Positions 14,481 to 22,250 of a DNA stretch of 23,431 nt are shown piece after piece. The notes under the pieces were generated by a model. That model was not told the DNA's origin. It saw only the letters and a program-made list of their open reading frames with translations, and searched no databases. This DNA comes from SG8-41 sp032123035. Its GTDB lineage: Bacteria; Pseudomonadota; Gammaproteobacteria; Burkholderiales; SG8-41. A program made the position numbers and the translations under genes. Location of the stretch: contig JAQBFV010000348.1 of the NCBI GenBank assembly GCA_032123035.1, positions 1 to 23,431 of the forward strand, written 5' to 3'. Each line of letters starts with the position of its first letter. Position 1 is the first letter of the stretch.

Positions 14481-15470
14481 TCAACGTACAACGCCGATCT
14501 GGTGGCCCTCACCGGCCGGCAGCTCAATGGTTCCGGTGACCTCGAGGGTCTTTTGGTCGACCACCCAGATCTTCGGTTGCTTGCGGCTCGAGACGTACAG
14601 CTTCCCCGTCCCGCGTACCGCGCCGAGGTGGTACGGTGCCGGCGCAAGCAGCTGCGATCGAATCGCGCCGGTGTCGGGGTTGAGCGCGACCAGTTTTTCG
14701 TCCGAGATCACGGTGATGAACAGTGTTGTGCCGTCGTCGCCGATATCGAGACCGTGGAGGCGCTTGCCGAGGTCGTAGGAACGCACGATCTTCCCGGTTT
14801 CGATCGAAATTGCGCTCACCTGGCCAGTGCGACCGCTGGCGGCGTAAATGCGGTCTCGGGCCTCGTCCATCACCAGGTGTTCCGGAGAGGATCCACCCTC
14901 GAGCGTTCGCCTGACCTCCCAGGTCGCGGTGTCGATCTCGCTAATCGTTCCGTTACCGCTGTTGCTGACGAAGATCCGTTTGCCGTCCGCGGTCACCAGC
15001 GAGTAGTTCGGCGCGGGTCCAGTCTTCACGGTCCTGACGACGCGATTTTCGGCAACGTCGACAACGCTCACGCCACCGCGCGTGGGATGGGTCGAGATGA
15101 CGTACTTGCCGTCGGGCGTGATGGCCTGGTGGTGCGTCCATCCGGCGACCGGAATGGTCGACATGACGTGACCGTGGGCGGGGTGCACGACGTAGAGCAT
15201 GCTGTTCGGCGTCTCCACGGGCGACCCCTGGGGAACCGGCGTTTCCGTCAGGCTGCCGACGATCAGGTACTCGCCGTCGGGCGTCGCCACCAGACCGTGC
15301 GGATTCTTCACTCCATCGTAGGTGCTTGTGATGCGGTCGTTCGCGGCATCGACGGCGATCACCTTGTTGCCGCTGCCGAGGGGAATGTAAACGGTCGGTG
15401 CCGCGTGAACGGTCAGCGCGGCGAGGGCAAGGCCGACCACGGCCAGGGTCGCTCTATAAGACTGCTTCAT
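14481..15470 (-). CDS. Secreted YVTN/YncE-like beta-propeller protein
   Basis: 329 aa. A signal peptide covers ~1-23 (LAVVGLALAALTVHA, cut before AP). The rest is a set of ~40-residue repeats with the YVTN wording: VIAVDAANDRITST, GVSVVDVAENRVVRTV, RIFVSNSGNGTISEIDT, KLYVSSRKQPKIWVVDQ. This indicates a seven-bladed propeller in the periplasm. Such proteins bind partners or serve as accessory factors; no enzyme residues are evident. The ATG has AAGGAG 5 bases upstream and lies 15 bases after the NfeD-like stop. It is the last gene of the copper/cytochrome block. Specific role unknown. Confidence 0.85.
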   Translation of the reverse strand: MKQSYRATLAVVGLALAALTVHAAPTVYIPLGSGNKVIAVDAANDRITSTYDGVKNPHGLVATPDGEYLIVGSLTETPVPQGSPVETPNSMLYVVHPAHGHVMSTIPVAGWTHHQAITPDGKYVISTHPTRGGVSVVDVAENRVVRTVKTGPAPNYSLVTADGKRIFVSNSGNGTISEIDTATWEVRRTLEGGSSPEHLVMDEARDRIYAASGRTGQVSAISIETGKIVRSYDLGKRLHGLDIGDDGTTLFITVISDEKLVALNPDTGAIRSQLLAPAPYHLGAVRGTGKLYVSSRKQPKIWVVDQKTLEVTGTIELPAGEGHQIGVVR

Positions 15471-15485
15471 GGCTACTCCTTCGTA

Positions 15486-15869
15486 TCAGTTGGTCATTTC
15501 CGTGAATTGCGCGATTTGACGCGCAGCCGTCCCACCTGCCTTGCGTACGGTGAGCCTCAGCCGATCGATCGCGACCACGACCGCCTCGTCGCCGAGCGCG
15601 AGCGGTTCGCCATCGACGTCGGCGCACCACAATTCGCTACCCACCCACAGCGTGACGTCACGATTGCCGACGCGGACGACGCGCCCGGTCACGCCGAGCA
15701 GAACCTGCGTCCCGTTGACGATGGGCGCTTTCCACGCCTTCAACGCAAGCGCGTAGACCGAGAGAGAAATGCCCGCCGCCGTTGCGTAGACGGGCAGCGC
15801 GATGCCGAGCGGCCAGATCCAGAACACCGGGAGCGCTAGAACGGGAAGCAGGAGCAACAGATGGCACAT
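15486..15869 (-). CDS. NfeD-like membrane protein with C-terminal OB-fold domain
   Basis: 127 aa. Two hydrophobic helices (~3-17 and 20-42), then VLLGVTGRVVRVGNRDVTLWVGSELWCADVDG and LALGDEAVVVAIDRLRLTV, which follow the NfeD C-terminal pattern (G-x-x-G-x-x, then G-E-x-W-x-A, then G-D-x-V-x-V-x-x-x-G-L-x-L-x-V). NfeD proteins usually accompany a stomatin/SPFH protein or a ClpP-like protease; neither is here. The ATG shares a base with the cytochrome c stop (TGATG), so the two are co-translated. A link to cytochrome or copper-enzyme upkeep in the membrane is inference only. Confidence 0.72.
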   Translation of the reverse strand: MCHLLLLLPVLALPVFWIWPLGIALPVYATAAGISLSVYALALKAWKAPIVNGTQVLLGVTGRVVRVGNRDVTLWVGSELWCADVDGEPLALGDEAVVVAIDRLRLTVRKAGGTAARQIAQFTEMTN

Positions 15870-16243
15870 CAGCGCGCGAAGGTCTTTTTCATGTATTCAA
15901 CAACCGCCTTGATGTCGTCGTCGGTAAGGGACGGATTGCCCCCTTTCGGTGGCATAGCCAAGGGCGAACCGGGGCTTTGATAGCCATCCCGAATCCGCTG
16001 CAAAAGCGTGGCATCGCTGCGCGCCAGAAATCCATCGGCCGCAGCGAGGTCCGGCACACCCGGCAGCACCCCCTGCCCATCGGCGCCGTGACATGCGACG
16101 CATGAATTCATGTAGACCTCCAGTCCCGAGGATTGCGCAGGCGCCGGAAGCGCCACATTCCAGTGCGCGCCAGCGATGAGCATCCCCACTGCGGTCGGAA
16201 CTGCACGCCAGATCTGCCCTATCGGTCTTATAACCACGCTCAA
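15869..16243 (-). CDS. Periplasmic mono-haem cytochrome c
   Basis: Up to 124 aa. One haem site CVACH at ~48-52 and a probable distal methionine in LAMPPKGG (M97), giving a class I fold of ~85 residues after an export signal (~1-38). Start uncertain: TTG at 16243 or GTG at 16237; no clear RBS separates them. Small cytochromes of this type shuttle electrons to or from oxidases and multicopper enzymes. Its position after CopA, CopB and a cupredoxin suggests it may serve as their electron partner; that is inference. Confidence 0.85.
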   Translation of the reverse strand: MSVVIRPIGQIWRAVPTAVGMLIAGAHWNVALPAPAQSSGLEVYMNSCVACHGADGQGVLPGVPDLAAADGFLARSDATLLQRIRDGYQSPGSPLAMPPKGGNPSLTDDDIKAVVEYMKKTFAR

Positions 16244-16305
16244 ATGCCGCCGTAGACCGCATTCAGTCCCGGTGCCATCACCGATTCCGCCCGCCCCTCT
16301 AGCGA

Positions 16306-16812
16306 TTACTCGACCTCGACTTTCCCGACCATGCCCGCCTCAAGATGGCCCGGTACCAGGCAGGCAAAATCCACCGTGCCCGGCTTGTCGAACTGCCAGA
16401 CGATGCCGCCGCGCTGCCCCGGATTGAGGGTGATCATATTCGGCTCGGCATGCTTCATGGTCGGCATCGATCGCATTGCTGCGGCATGCGTCTTCAATTC
16501 CGCCATCGTTCCGATCACCATCTCGTGCGGCAGCTTGCCCTCGTTCTTGATGAAAAAGCGAATCGTCTCGCCTTTCTTGACCTTGATCTCACTCGGCGTG
16601 AAGCGCATCGTGTCGCTCATCGAGACGCCGATCGTCCGGCTGACTTTGGCGGGATCTCCGGGCCGCCCGGCGTTTCCGTCGTGCGCCGCGCTGCCCATCT
16701 GGCCGGCGCCGGAATGCATCTGGCCCGCGGCGTGCCCTCCAGTGTGCTCCCCTGCAGCGAAGGCGAGTACCGGGAAGATGCTGATGAGGAAGATTGAGAC
16801 CGCCTTTTTCAT
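16306..16812 (-). CDS. CopI-like periplasmic cupredoxin
   Basis: 168 aa from the ATG at 16812 (RBS GAGAGG). Signal peptide ~1-19 (MKKAVSIFLISIFPVLAFA). A His/Met/Gly-rich segment (~21-50) is followed by a single cupredoxin domain: VSMSDTMRFTP, then type 1 copper ligands H96 (LPHEMV), C151 (DFACLVPGH), H156 and M161 (EAGM). This wording is that of CopI-type copper-tolerance cupredoxins rather than photosynthetic plastocyanin. It likely binds or passes copper in the periplasm. It lies 71 bases downstream of copB, in the copper block. The His/Met-rich lead may add copper-binding sites. Confidence 0.88.
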   Translation of the reverse strand: MKKAVSIFLISIFPVLAFAAGEHTGGHAAGQMHSGAGQMGSAAHDGNAGRPGDPAKVSRTIGVSMSDTMRFTPSEIKVKKGETIRFFIKNEGKLPHEMVIGTMAELKTHAAAMRSMPTMKHAEPNMITLNPGQRGGIVWQFDKPGTVDFACLVPGHLEAGMVGKVEVE

Positions 16813-16883
16813 ACGAACCTCTCGTGTCGTTGTTTGAAATGTCGTCATGACGTGTGTTGTGAATTCAAAACTCTTCGCTTTGC

Positions 16884-17990
16884 TCAAAACCAGAAGCGCA
16901 GGCCGGCGACCCATTGCGTATCGCGCGTACGCTCGCCGTCGGCGCGTGCAAAGTCGGCTGTTCCACCGAACTTGCGAACCCACTGCACGCCGATGTAGGG
17001 TGCAATCTCGCGCTTGAACTCGTAGCGCAGGCGCAGACCAATCGAGGCGTTGGACAGGCCGCTGCCGATCTCGCGCAGGGGATCGCTCTTACCGTAGAAG
17101 TTCGCCTCGATGCGCGGTTGCAGGACCAGCTTCTGCGTTAGCAGCAACTCGTACTCGCCCTCGAGCCGCAGAGCGGTACGGCCGTTCTCGCCGACATAGG
17201 CCGCCGCGTCGACCTCGAACCAGTACGGCGCCAACCCCTGCATCCCGAACGCGAGCCATTTGCGATCCGGTCCGGCGCCGCTGTCGTAGCGCAGCCCCAA
17301 TTGCAGGTCCCAGAAACTCGCCACCGCGTGGCCCCAAAGCAGTTCGGTACGCGCCTCCTCGATCCGCCCACCGTCGATCTCACCTTCGGCCTTGAGGACC
17401 GCGCGGTCGTAGTCGCGTCCGAACCATGCCTGTGCGTCATACGCCATAAACGAGTTATTCCGCCCCTGCACGTACTCGAGCCGGTCAACCAGGAGCGAAG
17501 CAAAATTGTGTTCGTCCCCGAGTCGCGGACGCGGAATCGCGCCGAAGGTCTGTCCGCCGGAGTACGCGTGCGGGTCGCGTGCATCGGGCGGCGCGGACCC
17601 GCCCTGCATGGCGCCGTGGTCTCCACCACTGTCGCCGTGCTGCATCCCTTCCACCGCCGGTTTACTTCCCGAACCATCGCCGTGCTGCATTCCCTGCATC
17701 GCCGGTGTACTTCCCGAGCCCTGGTCGTGTTGCATTCCCGGCATTGCGCCAGCGCCGGCAGGTGCCGCCGGGGCCACCGCTTTGCTGCCAGCGGATGGGG
17801 CTACGGTCGAGGGGGAAACCTGCGCTTTGTCGGCGCCGCCGCCCGCGTGGCTGTGGTCGTGGCCCTTCGGGGTTTGTGCCCAGGTCGGCGCGCTGACGGT
17901 CAACAGGACAGCCGCCAGGAGCGGCCCGTATCGATTTCCGATCACCTTACGCGTTCTCAGTTGTTGGTTGCACGTTCGCGGCGCGCTCAT
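16884..17990 (-). CDS. copB: Outer-membrane copper resistance protein CopB
   Basis: 368 aa; the ATG overlaps the copA stop (ATGA). An export signal lies at ~19-37 (GPLLAAVLLTVSAPTWAQ). Residues ~40-130 are Gly/His/Met-rich and include three 15-residue repeats (GMQH(G/D)x-type) likely to bind copper. The C-terminal ~230 residues are the PcoB/CopB beta-barrel (DEHNFASLLVDRLEYVQG, AWFGRDYDR, TELLWGHAVASFWDLQ, final Phe of FWF as in outer-membrane proteins). CopB works with CopA in copper resistance at the outer membrane. The longer in-frame extension upstream of 17990 is copA in another frame and is rejected. Confidence 0.9.
   Translation of the reverse strand: MSAPRTCNQQLRTRKVIGNRYGPLLAAVLLTVSAPTWAQTPKGHDHSHAGGGADKAQVSPSTVAPSAGSKAVAPAAPAGAGAMPGMQHDQGSGSTPAMQGMQHGDGSGSKPAVEGMQHGDSGGDHGAMQGGSAPPDARDPHAYSGGQTFGAIPRPRLGDEHNFASLLVDRLEYVQGRNNSFMAYDAQAWFGRDYDRAVLKAEGEIDGGRIEEARTELLWGHAVASFWDLQLGLRYDSGAGPDRKWLAFGMQGLAPYWFEVDAAAYVGENGRTALRLEGEYELLLTQKLVLQPRIEANFYGKSDPLREIGSGLSNASIGLRLRYEFKREIAPYIGVQWVRKFGGTADFARADGERTRDTQWVAGLRFWF
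17633..17755 (-). repeat. 45-base tandem repeat coding for Met/His-rich units in CopB
   Basis: About three copies of a 45-base unit. CGTGCTGCAT recurs at 17636 and 17681 and CGTGTTGCAT at 17726. It encodes 15-residue units of the form GMQHGDGSGSKPAVE. In-frame period and conserved Met/His suggest copper-binding copies kept by selection. Confidence 0.75.
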
Positions 17991-19846
17991 GCGACCGCCA
18001 CGACGCGGAACATGCCGGCGTCCATGTGGTAGAGCAGGTGGCAGTGCCAGGCCCAGTGGCCGAGCGCATCGGCCGTCACGAGAAAACTCACGCGCTGTGC
18101 CGGTTGCACGCTGATCGTGTGCCGGCGCGCGAGAAAGCGGCCGTCGGGGCTTTCCAGCTCGCTCCACATGCCGTGCAGGTGCATCGGGTGCGTCATCATC
18201 GTGTCGTTCTGCAGGATCACGCGAAGCCGCTCGCCGTAACGGAAATGCACCGGCGTCGACTTGCCGAACTCGAGCCCGTCGAACGACCAGGCATAGCGCT
18301 CCATGTTGCCGGTGAGGTGCAGTTCGATCTCACGCTCGCCGCCGCGCGGGTCGATCGGGCCTCCGACGGTGTGCAGGTCAGCGTAGGTGAGTACGCGCCG
18401 GCCGTTGTTGCGCAGGCCGATGCCCGGGTCGTCCAGATTCGTCCGCGGCATGTCGACGCGCATGTCGACGCTGGGGCCGTACTCCGTTTTGGCGTGACGC
18501 ACGCGCATCGGTTCGCGCGCACCGGCCGGCATGCCATGCATCGCGTGTCCGCCTTGTGGCATCTGCATGGCTCCGCCTCCGCTCGGCGCGCCGTGCATCG
18601 CGTGCCCACCTTGTGGCATCTGCACGGCCGCGCCTCCGCTCGGCGCGCCGTGCTGCATCCCGCTCATGCCCGCCATGCCTTCGCCCATCGCCATCGCGCC
18701 CATCATGTCGGCCATCGACAGCCATTCGGGCTTATCGAGCGCGGGTACGCTTGCGGTAAGACCGGGACGCACCGCGAGCGTGCCGCGCGCATGGCCGGTG
18801 CGGTCCATCGACTGTGCGAAGACGGTGTAAGCGTCGTCGCGCGGCGTGACCAGGACATCGTAAGTCTCTCCAGGCCCGAAACGGAACTCGTCCACGGTCA
18901 CCGGTTCCACGTCCTGGCCATCGACGTGCACCACGGTGAGCTTCAGGCCGGGAATGCGGACGTCGAAAAAGCTCTGCGTTCCTCCGTTGATGAACCGCAG
19001 CCGCACCCGCTCGCCGGGCCGGAACAGCCCGGTCCAGTTGCCCGCCGGCGTGGTGCCGTTCATGAGGAATGTGTACGTGTACGCCGAGATGTCCGCGAGG
19101 TCCGTCGGACTCATTCGCATTTGATTCCACATTTGCCGCTTGTCCATCGCGGCGGAGTACCCGTGCGCCGTTACGTCTCGAAAGAAGTCGGCGACCGTCA
19201 GTTGGTTGAAGTTGTAGTAATCACCTTGCTTTTTCAGCTTGGCAAAGACCGCGTTGGGATCCTCATCGGTCCAATCGGACAACTGCACGACGTAATCACG
19301 CTGAGCGGCAATCCGTGGCTTGTCGGCGCCGTCAATGATGATCGCGCCGTACATGCCGGTCTGTTCCTGGAAACCCGAGTGCGAGTGGTACCAATAGGTG
19401 CCTGTTTGCTCGACCTTGAAGCGGTAGGTGAAGGTCTGGCCCGAGGGGATGCCCTCGTAGCTGACGCCCGGCACGCCGTCCATCTGGAACGGCAGAAGGA
19501 TTCCATGCCAGTGGATCGACGATGCCTCGCTCAGGCGATTCGTCACCCGTAATGTGATTGTGTCCCCCTGCCGCCAGCGCAAGGTCGGCGCAGGGATTGA
19601 CCCGTTGATCGTCGTGGCCATGCCTGCCGCACCGGTGAAGTTGACCGGGGTTTCCGCAATTGTCAGATCGAATTCGGTCCCGCTGAGGATTGGCGCGCTG
19701 CCGGTCGCGGTCTGCCCGGACTGTGCAAACGTCGGGCGCAGAGAGGACGCAAGCCCCAGCAATGCGCCGCCGGCGGCAAGTCCCTGCACGAAGCGCCGGC
19801 GCGACAGTTCAGGCGCGTACTGCGGAAATGGAAAAGCGTGTTTCAT
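17987..19846 (-). CDS. copA: Multicopper oxidase CopA (TAT-exported)
   Basis: 619 aa from the ATG at 19846, chosen over an ORF start 46 codons earlier because AAAGGA precedes it and the TAT signal follows: LSRRRFVQGLAAGGALLGL (RRRF at 16-19). Copper sites: IHWHG (112-114), YHSHSG (154-156), HPMHLHG (from ~553) and HCHLLYHMDAGMF (from 601). Between them is a Met/His-rich stretch with GMAGMSGMQHG and a repeated HGAPSGGxAxQMPQGGHAM. CopA oxidises Cu(I) and binds copper in the periplasm. The first gene downstream is copB (overlapping). The 279 bases upstream of the ATG carry short hairpins but no clear promoter, so it may be read from the promoter at 20505-20533. Confidence 0.94.
   Translation of the reverse strand: MKHAFPFPQYAPELSRRRFVQGLAAGGALLGLASSLRPTFAQSGQTATGSAPILSGTEFDLTIAETPVNFTGAAGMATTINGSIPAPTLRWRQGDTITLRVTNRLSEASSIHWHGILLPFQMDGVPGVSYEGIPSGQTFTYRFKVEQTGTYWYHSHSGFQEQTGMYGAIIIDGADKPRIAAQRDYVVQLSDWTDEDPNAVFAKLKKQGDYYNFNQLTVADFFRDVTAHGYSAAMDKRQMWNQMRMSPTDLADISAYTYTFLMNGTTPAGNWTGLFRPGERVRLRFINGGTQSFFDVRIPGLKLTVVHVDGQDVEPVTVDEFRFGPGETYDVLVTPRDDAYTVFAQSMDRTGHARGTLAVRPGLTASVPALDKPEWLSMADMMGAMAMGEGMAGMSGMQHGAPSGGAAVQMPQGGHAMHGAPSGGGAMQMPQGGHAMHGMPAGAREPMRVRHAKTEYGPSVDMRVDMPRTNLDDPGIGLRNNGRRVLTYADLHTVGGPIDPRGGEREIELHLTGNMERYAWSFDGLEFGKSTPVHFRYGERLRVILQNDTMMTHPMHLHGMWSELESPDGRFLARRHTISVQPAQRVSFLVTADALGHWAWHCHLLYHMDAGMFRVVAVA
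18537..18650 (-). repeat. Two 57-base tandem repeats in copA
   Basis: Units 18537-18593 and 18594-18650 share most bases (both begin TGCATCGCGTG and end CTCGGCGCGCCG) and encode the 19-residue unit HGAPSGGxAxQMPQGGHAM. This is a recent in-frame duplication that expands the Met/His-rich copper-binding loop. Confidence 0.85.
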
Positions 19847-20125
19847 CAAATCGTCCTTTGCCTGATGCCAGGCGCCCAAACAGCGCGGGCGCAGAGTGAC
19901 TACAGTGGGATCTGGAATCGCGCGCCCTTGGGAGGCGCTTTGCGAGCACCCTGGACGACCAGGCAGCACCGAAGCGGACTGCATACGCCAGCCGACGCGG
20001 CACCAAATGCCGTTACCTCGACCGTGCGCTACAGCGGAATGACGCTCCGTCTGCCCGCTCGCCCGCCCGGAATGGGGAGCGCGCGATTCGTCATCGGCGA
20101 CGCGCGAACACGCCGCCGCGACTTG
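19847..20125. other. Intergenic stretch upstream of copA, little recognised
   Basis: 279 bases with no supported gene. Short hairpins occur (for example GCCTG-gcat-CAGGC near 19862-19875), but I see no sound promoter, terminator or coding remnant on either strand. It may hold a copA operator that I cannot identify. Confidence 0.5.
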
Positions 20126-20494
20126 TCAGATGGAGACTGTCAGAGGAGGGCGATCGAGGCGGTCGGGCACGAAACCCTCGGGCGCTCGGAATGGAGAGGC
20201 TTGTATGCCATCGCTAGGCGCGTCGGCGGGCGGAATCTTTGCCGGCGCCACGATCGCCGCGGCGACGCCGCAGCTCACCAAGTGATTATGTGTGGTCTCG
20301 CCCGTTGGACCTTGGTCGTCATTCATCGGAGAGCCGACGGTCGCATCGCCATGATCCGCGCCGCCATGATGCGCATGTCCGCTGGAATTCTCAACGGCAT
20401 CGCAGACATCGATACTCAGGGCGGCAAGCGCCTGGCTCGGAACCGTGCCGACGAGGAGCGCCACAAGCGCAGACCGGAGCAGCTTTTTAAACAT
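20126..20494 (-). CDS. Small secreted His-containing protein, CzcI/CopL-like
   Basis: 122 aa from the ATG at 20494. A signal peptide is clear at ~1-24 (FKKLLRSALVALLVGTVPSQALA). The mature part has a few Cys and a His cluster (GHAHHGGADHG, then HNHLVSCG) and ends FVPDRLDRPP, a wording I associate with small periplasmic proteins of metal-resistance clusters (CzcI, CopL). It likely binds metal, but no enzyme motif is seen. A second ATG three codons earlier exists; both lie within ~15 bases of the promoter -10, so the mRNA leader would be very short or absent. It is upstream of copA on the same strand. Confidence 0.65.
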   Translation of the reverse strand: MFKKLLRSALVALLVGTVPSQALAALSIDVCDAVENSSGHAHHGGADHGDATVGSPMNDDQGPTGETTHNHLVSCGVAAAIVAPAKIPPADAPSDGIQASPFRAPEGFVPDRLDRPPLTVSI

Positions 20495-20504
20495 TGCGTG
20501 CATC

Positions 20505-20533
20505 TTATAACCCACGCGTTTGACGAACGTCAA
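20505..20533 (-). promoter_or_regulatory. Sigma70-like promoter with an overlapping inverted repeat
   Basis: On the minus strand TTGACG (20533-20528), a 17-base spacer, then TTATAA (20510-20505): near-consensus -35 and -10 at ideal distance. The -35 sits in an inverted repeat, TTGACG (20520-20525 on the plus strand), 2 bases, then CGTCAA (20528-20533), a possible repressor or activator site. It would drive the small metal protein and perhaps copA. Confidence 0.6.
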
Positions 20534-20608
20534 TTCCAAAAGTTCCCGAAAACGCTGTCGAGTTGAGTCGAGGGCGATTCGCGTCGGAGAGAATCCAGTA
20601 GACGGCGC

Positions 20609-21169
20609 TCACTGATGTGTCATGCAATTCAGATGCTTCGCCCCCTGGCAATTTTCACGGATGAAGGGCGTCCAGAGCGTTTTGACGTATGCCAGGACGT
20701 CGAGCGTGTCTTCGCGCGTGAGGATCCCGCGCCATGCCGGCATGAGGGAATCCGGCGCCGGTTTGTCCATGATCATGGCAAGTAGCGAGGCGTCGTCGTG
20801 GTGCCAGGCGTGGGCGCTGCTATCAAGCGGCGGTGCGCCGCGCTCCTGATTCTGCCAGCCCGGCACCCCGCGCCCCTCGGCGCCGTGGCAATCGACACAG
20901 TTTTTCTCGTACAGCACCTTTCCCTGTGCTGGTTGCGCGGACGCAGTCAATGATCCCGACGACGGTTTGATCTGGCCGACGACCAAGACCACCAAGACGC
21001 CGATGACGGCAGCGACGACCGCAATCGTCGTATAGCTGCGCTTGCGCCCACCGGCCTGCGCCGGCTTGCCTGAAACACCCCGCGCGCCAGTCAGCTGAGA
21101 CTCATTGGTTGCAGTCGCTGGGGCCGCGTTTTTTTGATGCGCCCCGCCTCGACGTTTACGCTTTCCCAT
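20609..21169 (-). CDS. Membrane-anchored mono-haem cytochrome c
   Basis: 186 aa. A Lys/Arg-rich cytoplasmic head (1-44) is followed by one membrane helix (~47-66, TTIAVVAAVIGVLVVLVVG), so it is anchored rather than cleaved. The periplasmic domain has the haem site CVDCH (91-95) and a probable axial Met in SLMPAWRG (M143). Late cysteines (NCQGAKHLNC) might pair. Electron carrier to or from a membrane or periplasmic partner. The start at 21169 has AAAAGGGG upstream, which lies inside the end of the candidate micro-ORF before it. Confidence 0.87.
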   Translation of the reverse strand: MGKRKRRGGAHQKNAAPATATNESQLTGARGVSGKPAQAGGRKRSYTTIAVVAAVIGVLVVLVVGQIKPSSGSLTASAQPAQGKVLYEKNCVDCHGAEGRGVPGWQNQERGAPPLDSSAHAWHHDDASLLAMIMDKPAPDSLMPAWRGILTREDTLDVLAYVKTLWTPFIRENCQGAKHLNCMTHQ

Positions 21170-21177
21170 GGGACGTA

Positions 21178-21285
21178 TTACCCCTTTTCACGTTGCGTTG
21201 ATGTCACGTTCACGAACCTGCGGAAACCGCTCCAAATCGCCGCGGCGGCGGCGATCCCGATGCTTGCGCCGACCGCCGAATTCAA
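21178..21285 (-). CDS. Candidate 35-aa single-helix micro-protein
   Basis: A TTG at 21285 follows GGAGG by 6 bases, and that GGAGG directly follows the stop of the methyltransferase-like gene. The peptide is NSAVGASIGIAAAAAIWSGF, then RRFVNVTSTQREKG: one short hydrophobic helix with a basic end. Its TAA at 21178 lies 9 bases before the cytochrome c ATG, so it fills the gap between the two genes almost exactly. No family is known to me. It could also be chance or a remnant; conservation in relatives would decide. Confidence 0.4.
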   Translation of the reverse strand: MNSAVGASIGIAAAAAIWSGFRRFVNVTSTQREKG

Positions 21286-21298
21286 ACGTCGCCTCCAC

Positions 21299-21952
21299 TC
21301 AGGTCGCGGCTGCTCGCGCTCCCCAGTGCGGCACGAAACGCGGGGTAATCGTTGCGTAGCGACGGTACTCGTCTCCAAAGCTCGCCACCATCTCGGCCTC
21401 CTCGGTCCGCGCGAGATAGGCGTACATGACGACCAGCACCGGGAACATCGCAAGCGTCAGGATGGTCGGCCACTGGAGCAGAAAGCCGACCAGAATCAGC
21501 ACGAACCCCGCGTACTGCGGATGTCGCACACGTGCGTAGGGTCCTGTCGTCGCCAATCGCCCAACTCTCTGCGCTTCGTAGAGTACGCGCCAGGCGCGTG
21601 CGAGGATGGTGAAGCCGGCAATGATCAGGACGATGCTCGCGAGGTGCAGGGGATCAAAGTGCGGATCGCCTTTCCATCCAATTAGGGTCTGCCACAGATG
21701 CCCCGAATCGTGCGAGAACAGATCGAGGTCCGGGTATCGCGTCTGCAGCCAACCCGATAGCAGGTAGAGCGTCAGGGGAAAGCCGTACATCTCGGTGAAC
21801 AGCGCGACGACAAATGCCGCGAATGCGCCAAAGGAGCGCCAGTCGCGCGCGGAACTCGGTTTGGTGAAGCTAAAGGCGAAGATCAAGAACACGAGCGAGT
21901 TGATGACGACCAGTGGCCACAGGCCGTAGGCTGGAGCGTCGTGGGGTTCCAT
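21299..21952 (-). CDS. Isoprenylcysteine carboxyl methyltransferase-like membrane protein
   Basis: 217 aa. Five or so membrane helices and the family's C-terminal signature: TTGPYARVRHPQYAGF (136-150) followed by EEAEMVASFGDEYRRY (184-199). These bind S-adenosylmethionine in ICMT/PEMT relatives. Bacteria lack prenylated proteins of the eukaryotic kind, so the methylated substrate is unknown; a lipid is possible. I start at MEPHD (21952) because GGAG lies 7 bases upstream; the ATG two codons earlier is too close to it. It follows the DUF2933 gene by 28 bases. Confidence 0.85.
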   Translation of the reverse strand: MEPHDAPAYGLWPLVVINSLVFLIFAFSFTKPSSARDWRSFGAFAAFVVALFTEMYGFPLTLYLLSGWLQTRYPDLDLFSHDSGHLWQTLIGWKGDPHFDPLHLASIVLIIAGFTILARAWRVLYEAQRVGRLATTGPYARVRHPQYAGFVLILVGFLLQWPTILTLAMFPVLVVMYAYLARTEEAEMVASFGDEYRRYATITPRFVPHWGARAAAT

Positions 21953-21980
21953 TTGCATTCTCCGGCGATACCGATCCGCT

Positions 21981-22250
21981 TCAGTTGCCCGGGGTATCCC
22001 GCGGTCCGCCGTCCTTTGGCGGGCGCGCGGAACCTCCGTGCCCGTGGCCCGAGTGCCCACCGTGCATGAAGACGTGCAGAAGCGGACAGGCGAGCAGCAG
22101 CAGGTACGGCAGGTACGGCATCCACTCGAGCATATGCACGCGGTGTTCGAAGATCAGGAGGATTCCTGCGATGCCCAGAAAGGCGAAGGTGGTAATCCCG
22201 GATTTTGACTTCCAGAAACTGCCTTTGTCGGAACCGCGGTCATTGTTCAT
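21981..22250 (-). CDS. DUF2933 small membrane protein with His-rich tail
   Basis: 89 aa. ATG overlaps the upstream stop (ATGA). Pattern of DUF2933: KSKSGITTFAFLGIAGILLIFEH, then LPYLLLLACPLLHVFMHGGH, giving two membrane helices with HxxxMHGGH near the membrane end, and a Gly/His tail (SGHGHGG). Proteins of this kind recur in heavy-metal and copper clusters; function unknown, though the His residues could bind metal at the membrane surface. Confidence 0.82.
   Translation of the reverse strand: MNNDRGSDKGSFWKSKSGITTFAFLGIAGILLIFEHRVHMLEWMPYLPYLLLLACPLLHVFMHGGHSGHGHGGSARPPKDGGPRDTPGN

Noticed and set aside
16262..16297. Short ORF MAPGLNAVYGGI before the cytochrome c gene
   Set aside because: Only 12 codons, no strong RBS and no sign of function beyond a possible coupled start.
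16843..16852. Palindrome CGTCATGACG between copB and the cupredoxin gene as an operator
   Set aside because: Only 10 bases, no good promoter elements around it, and no match to a copper operator that I know; it could be chance.
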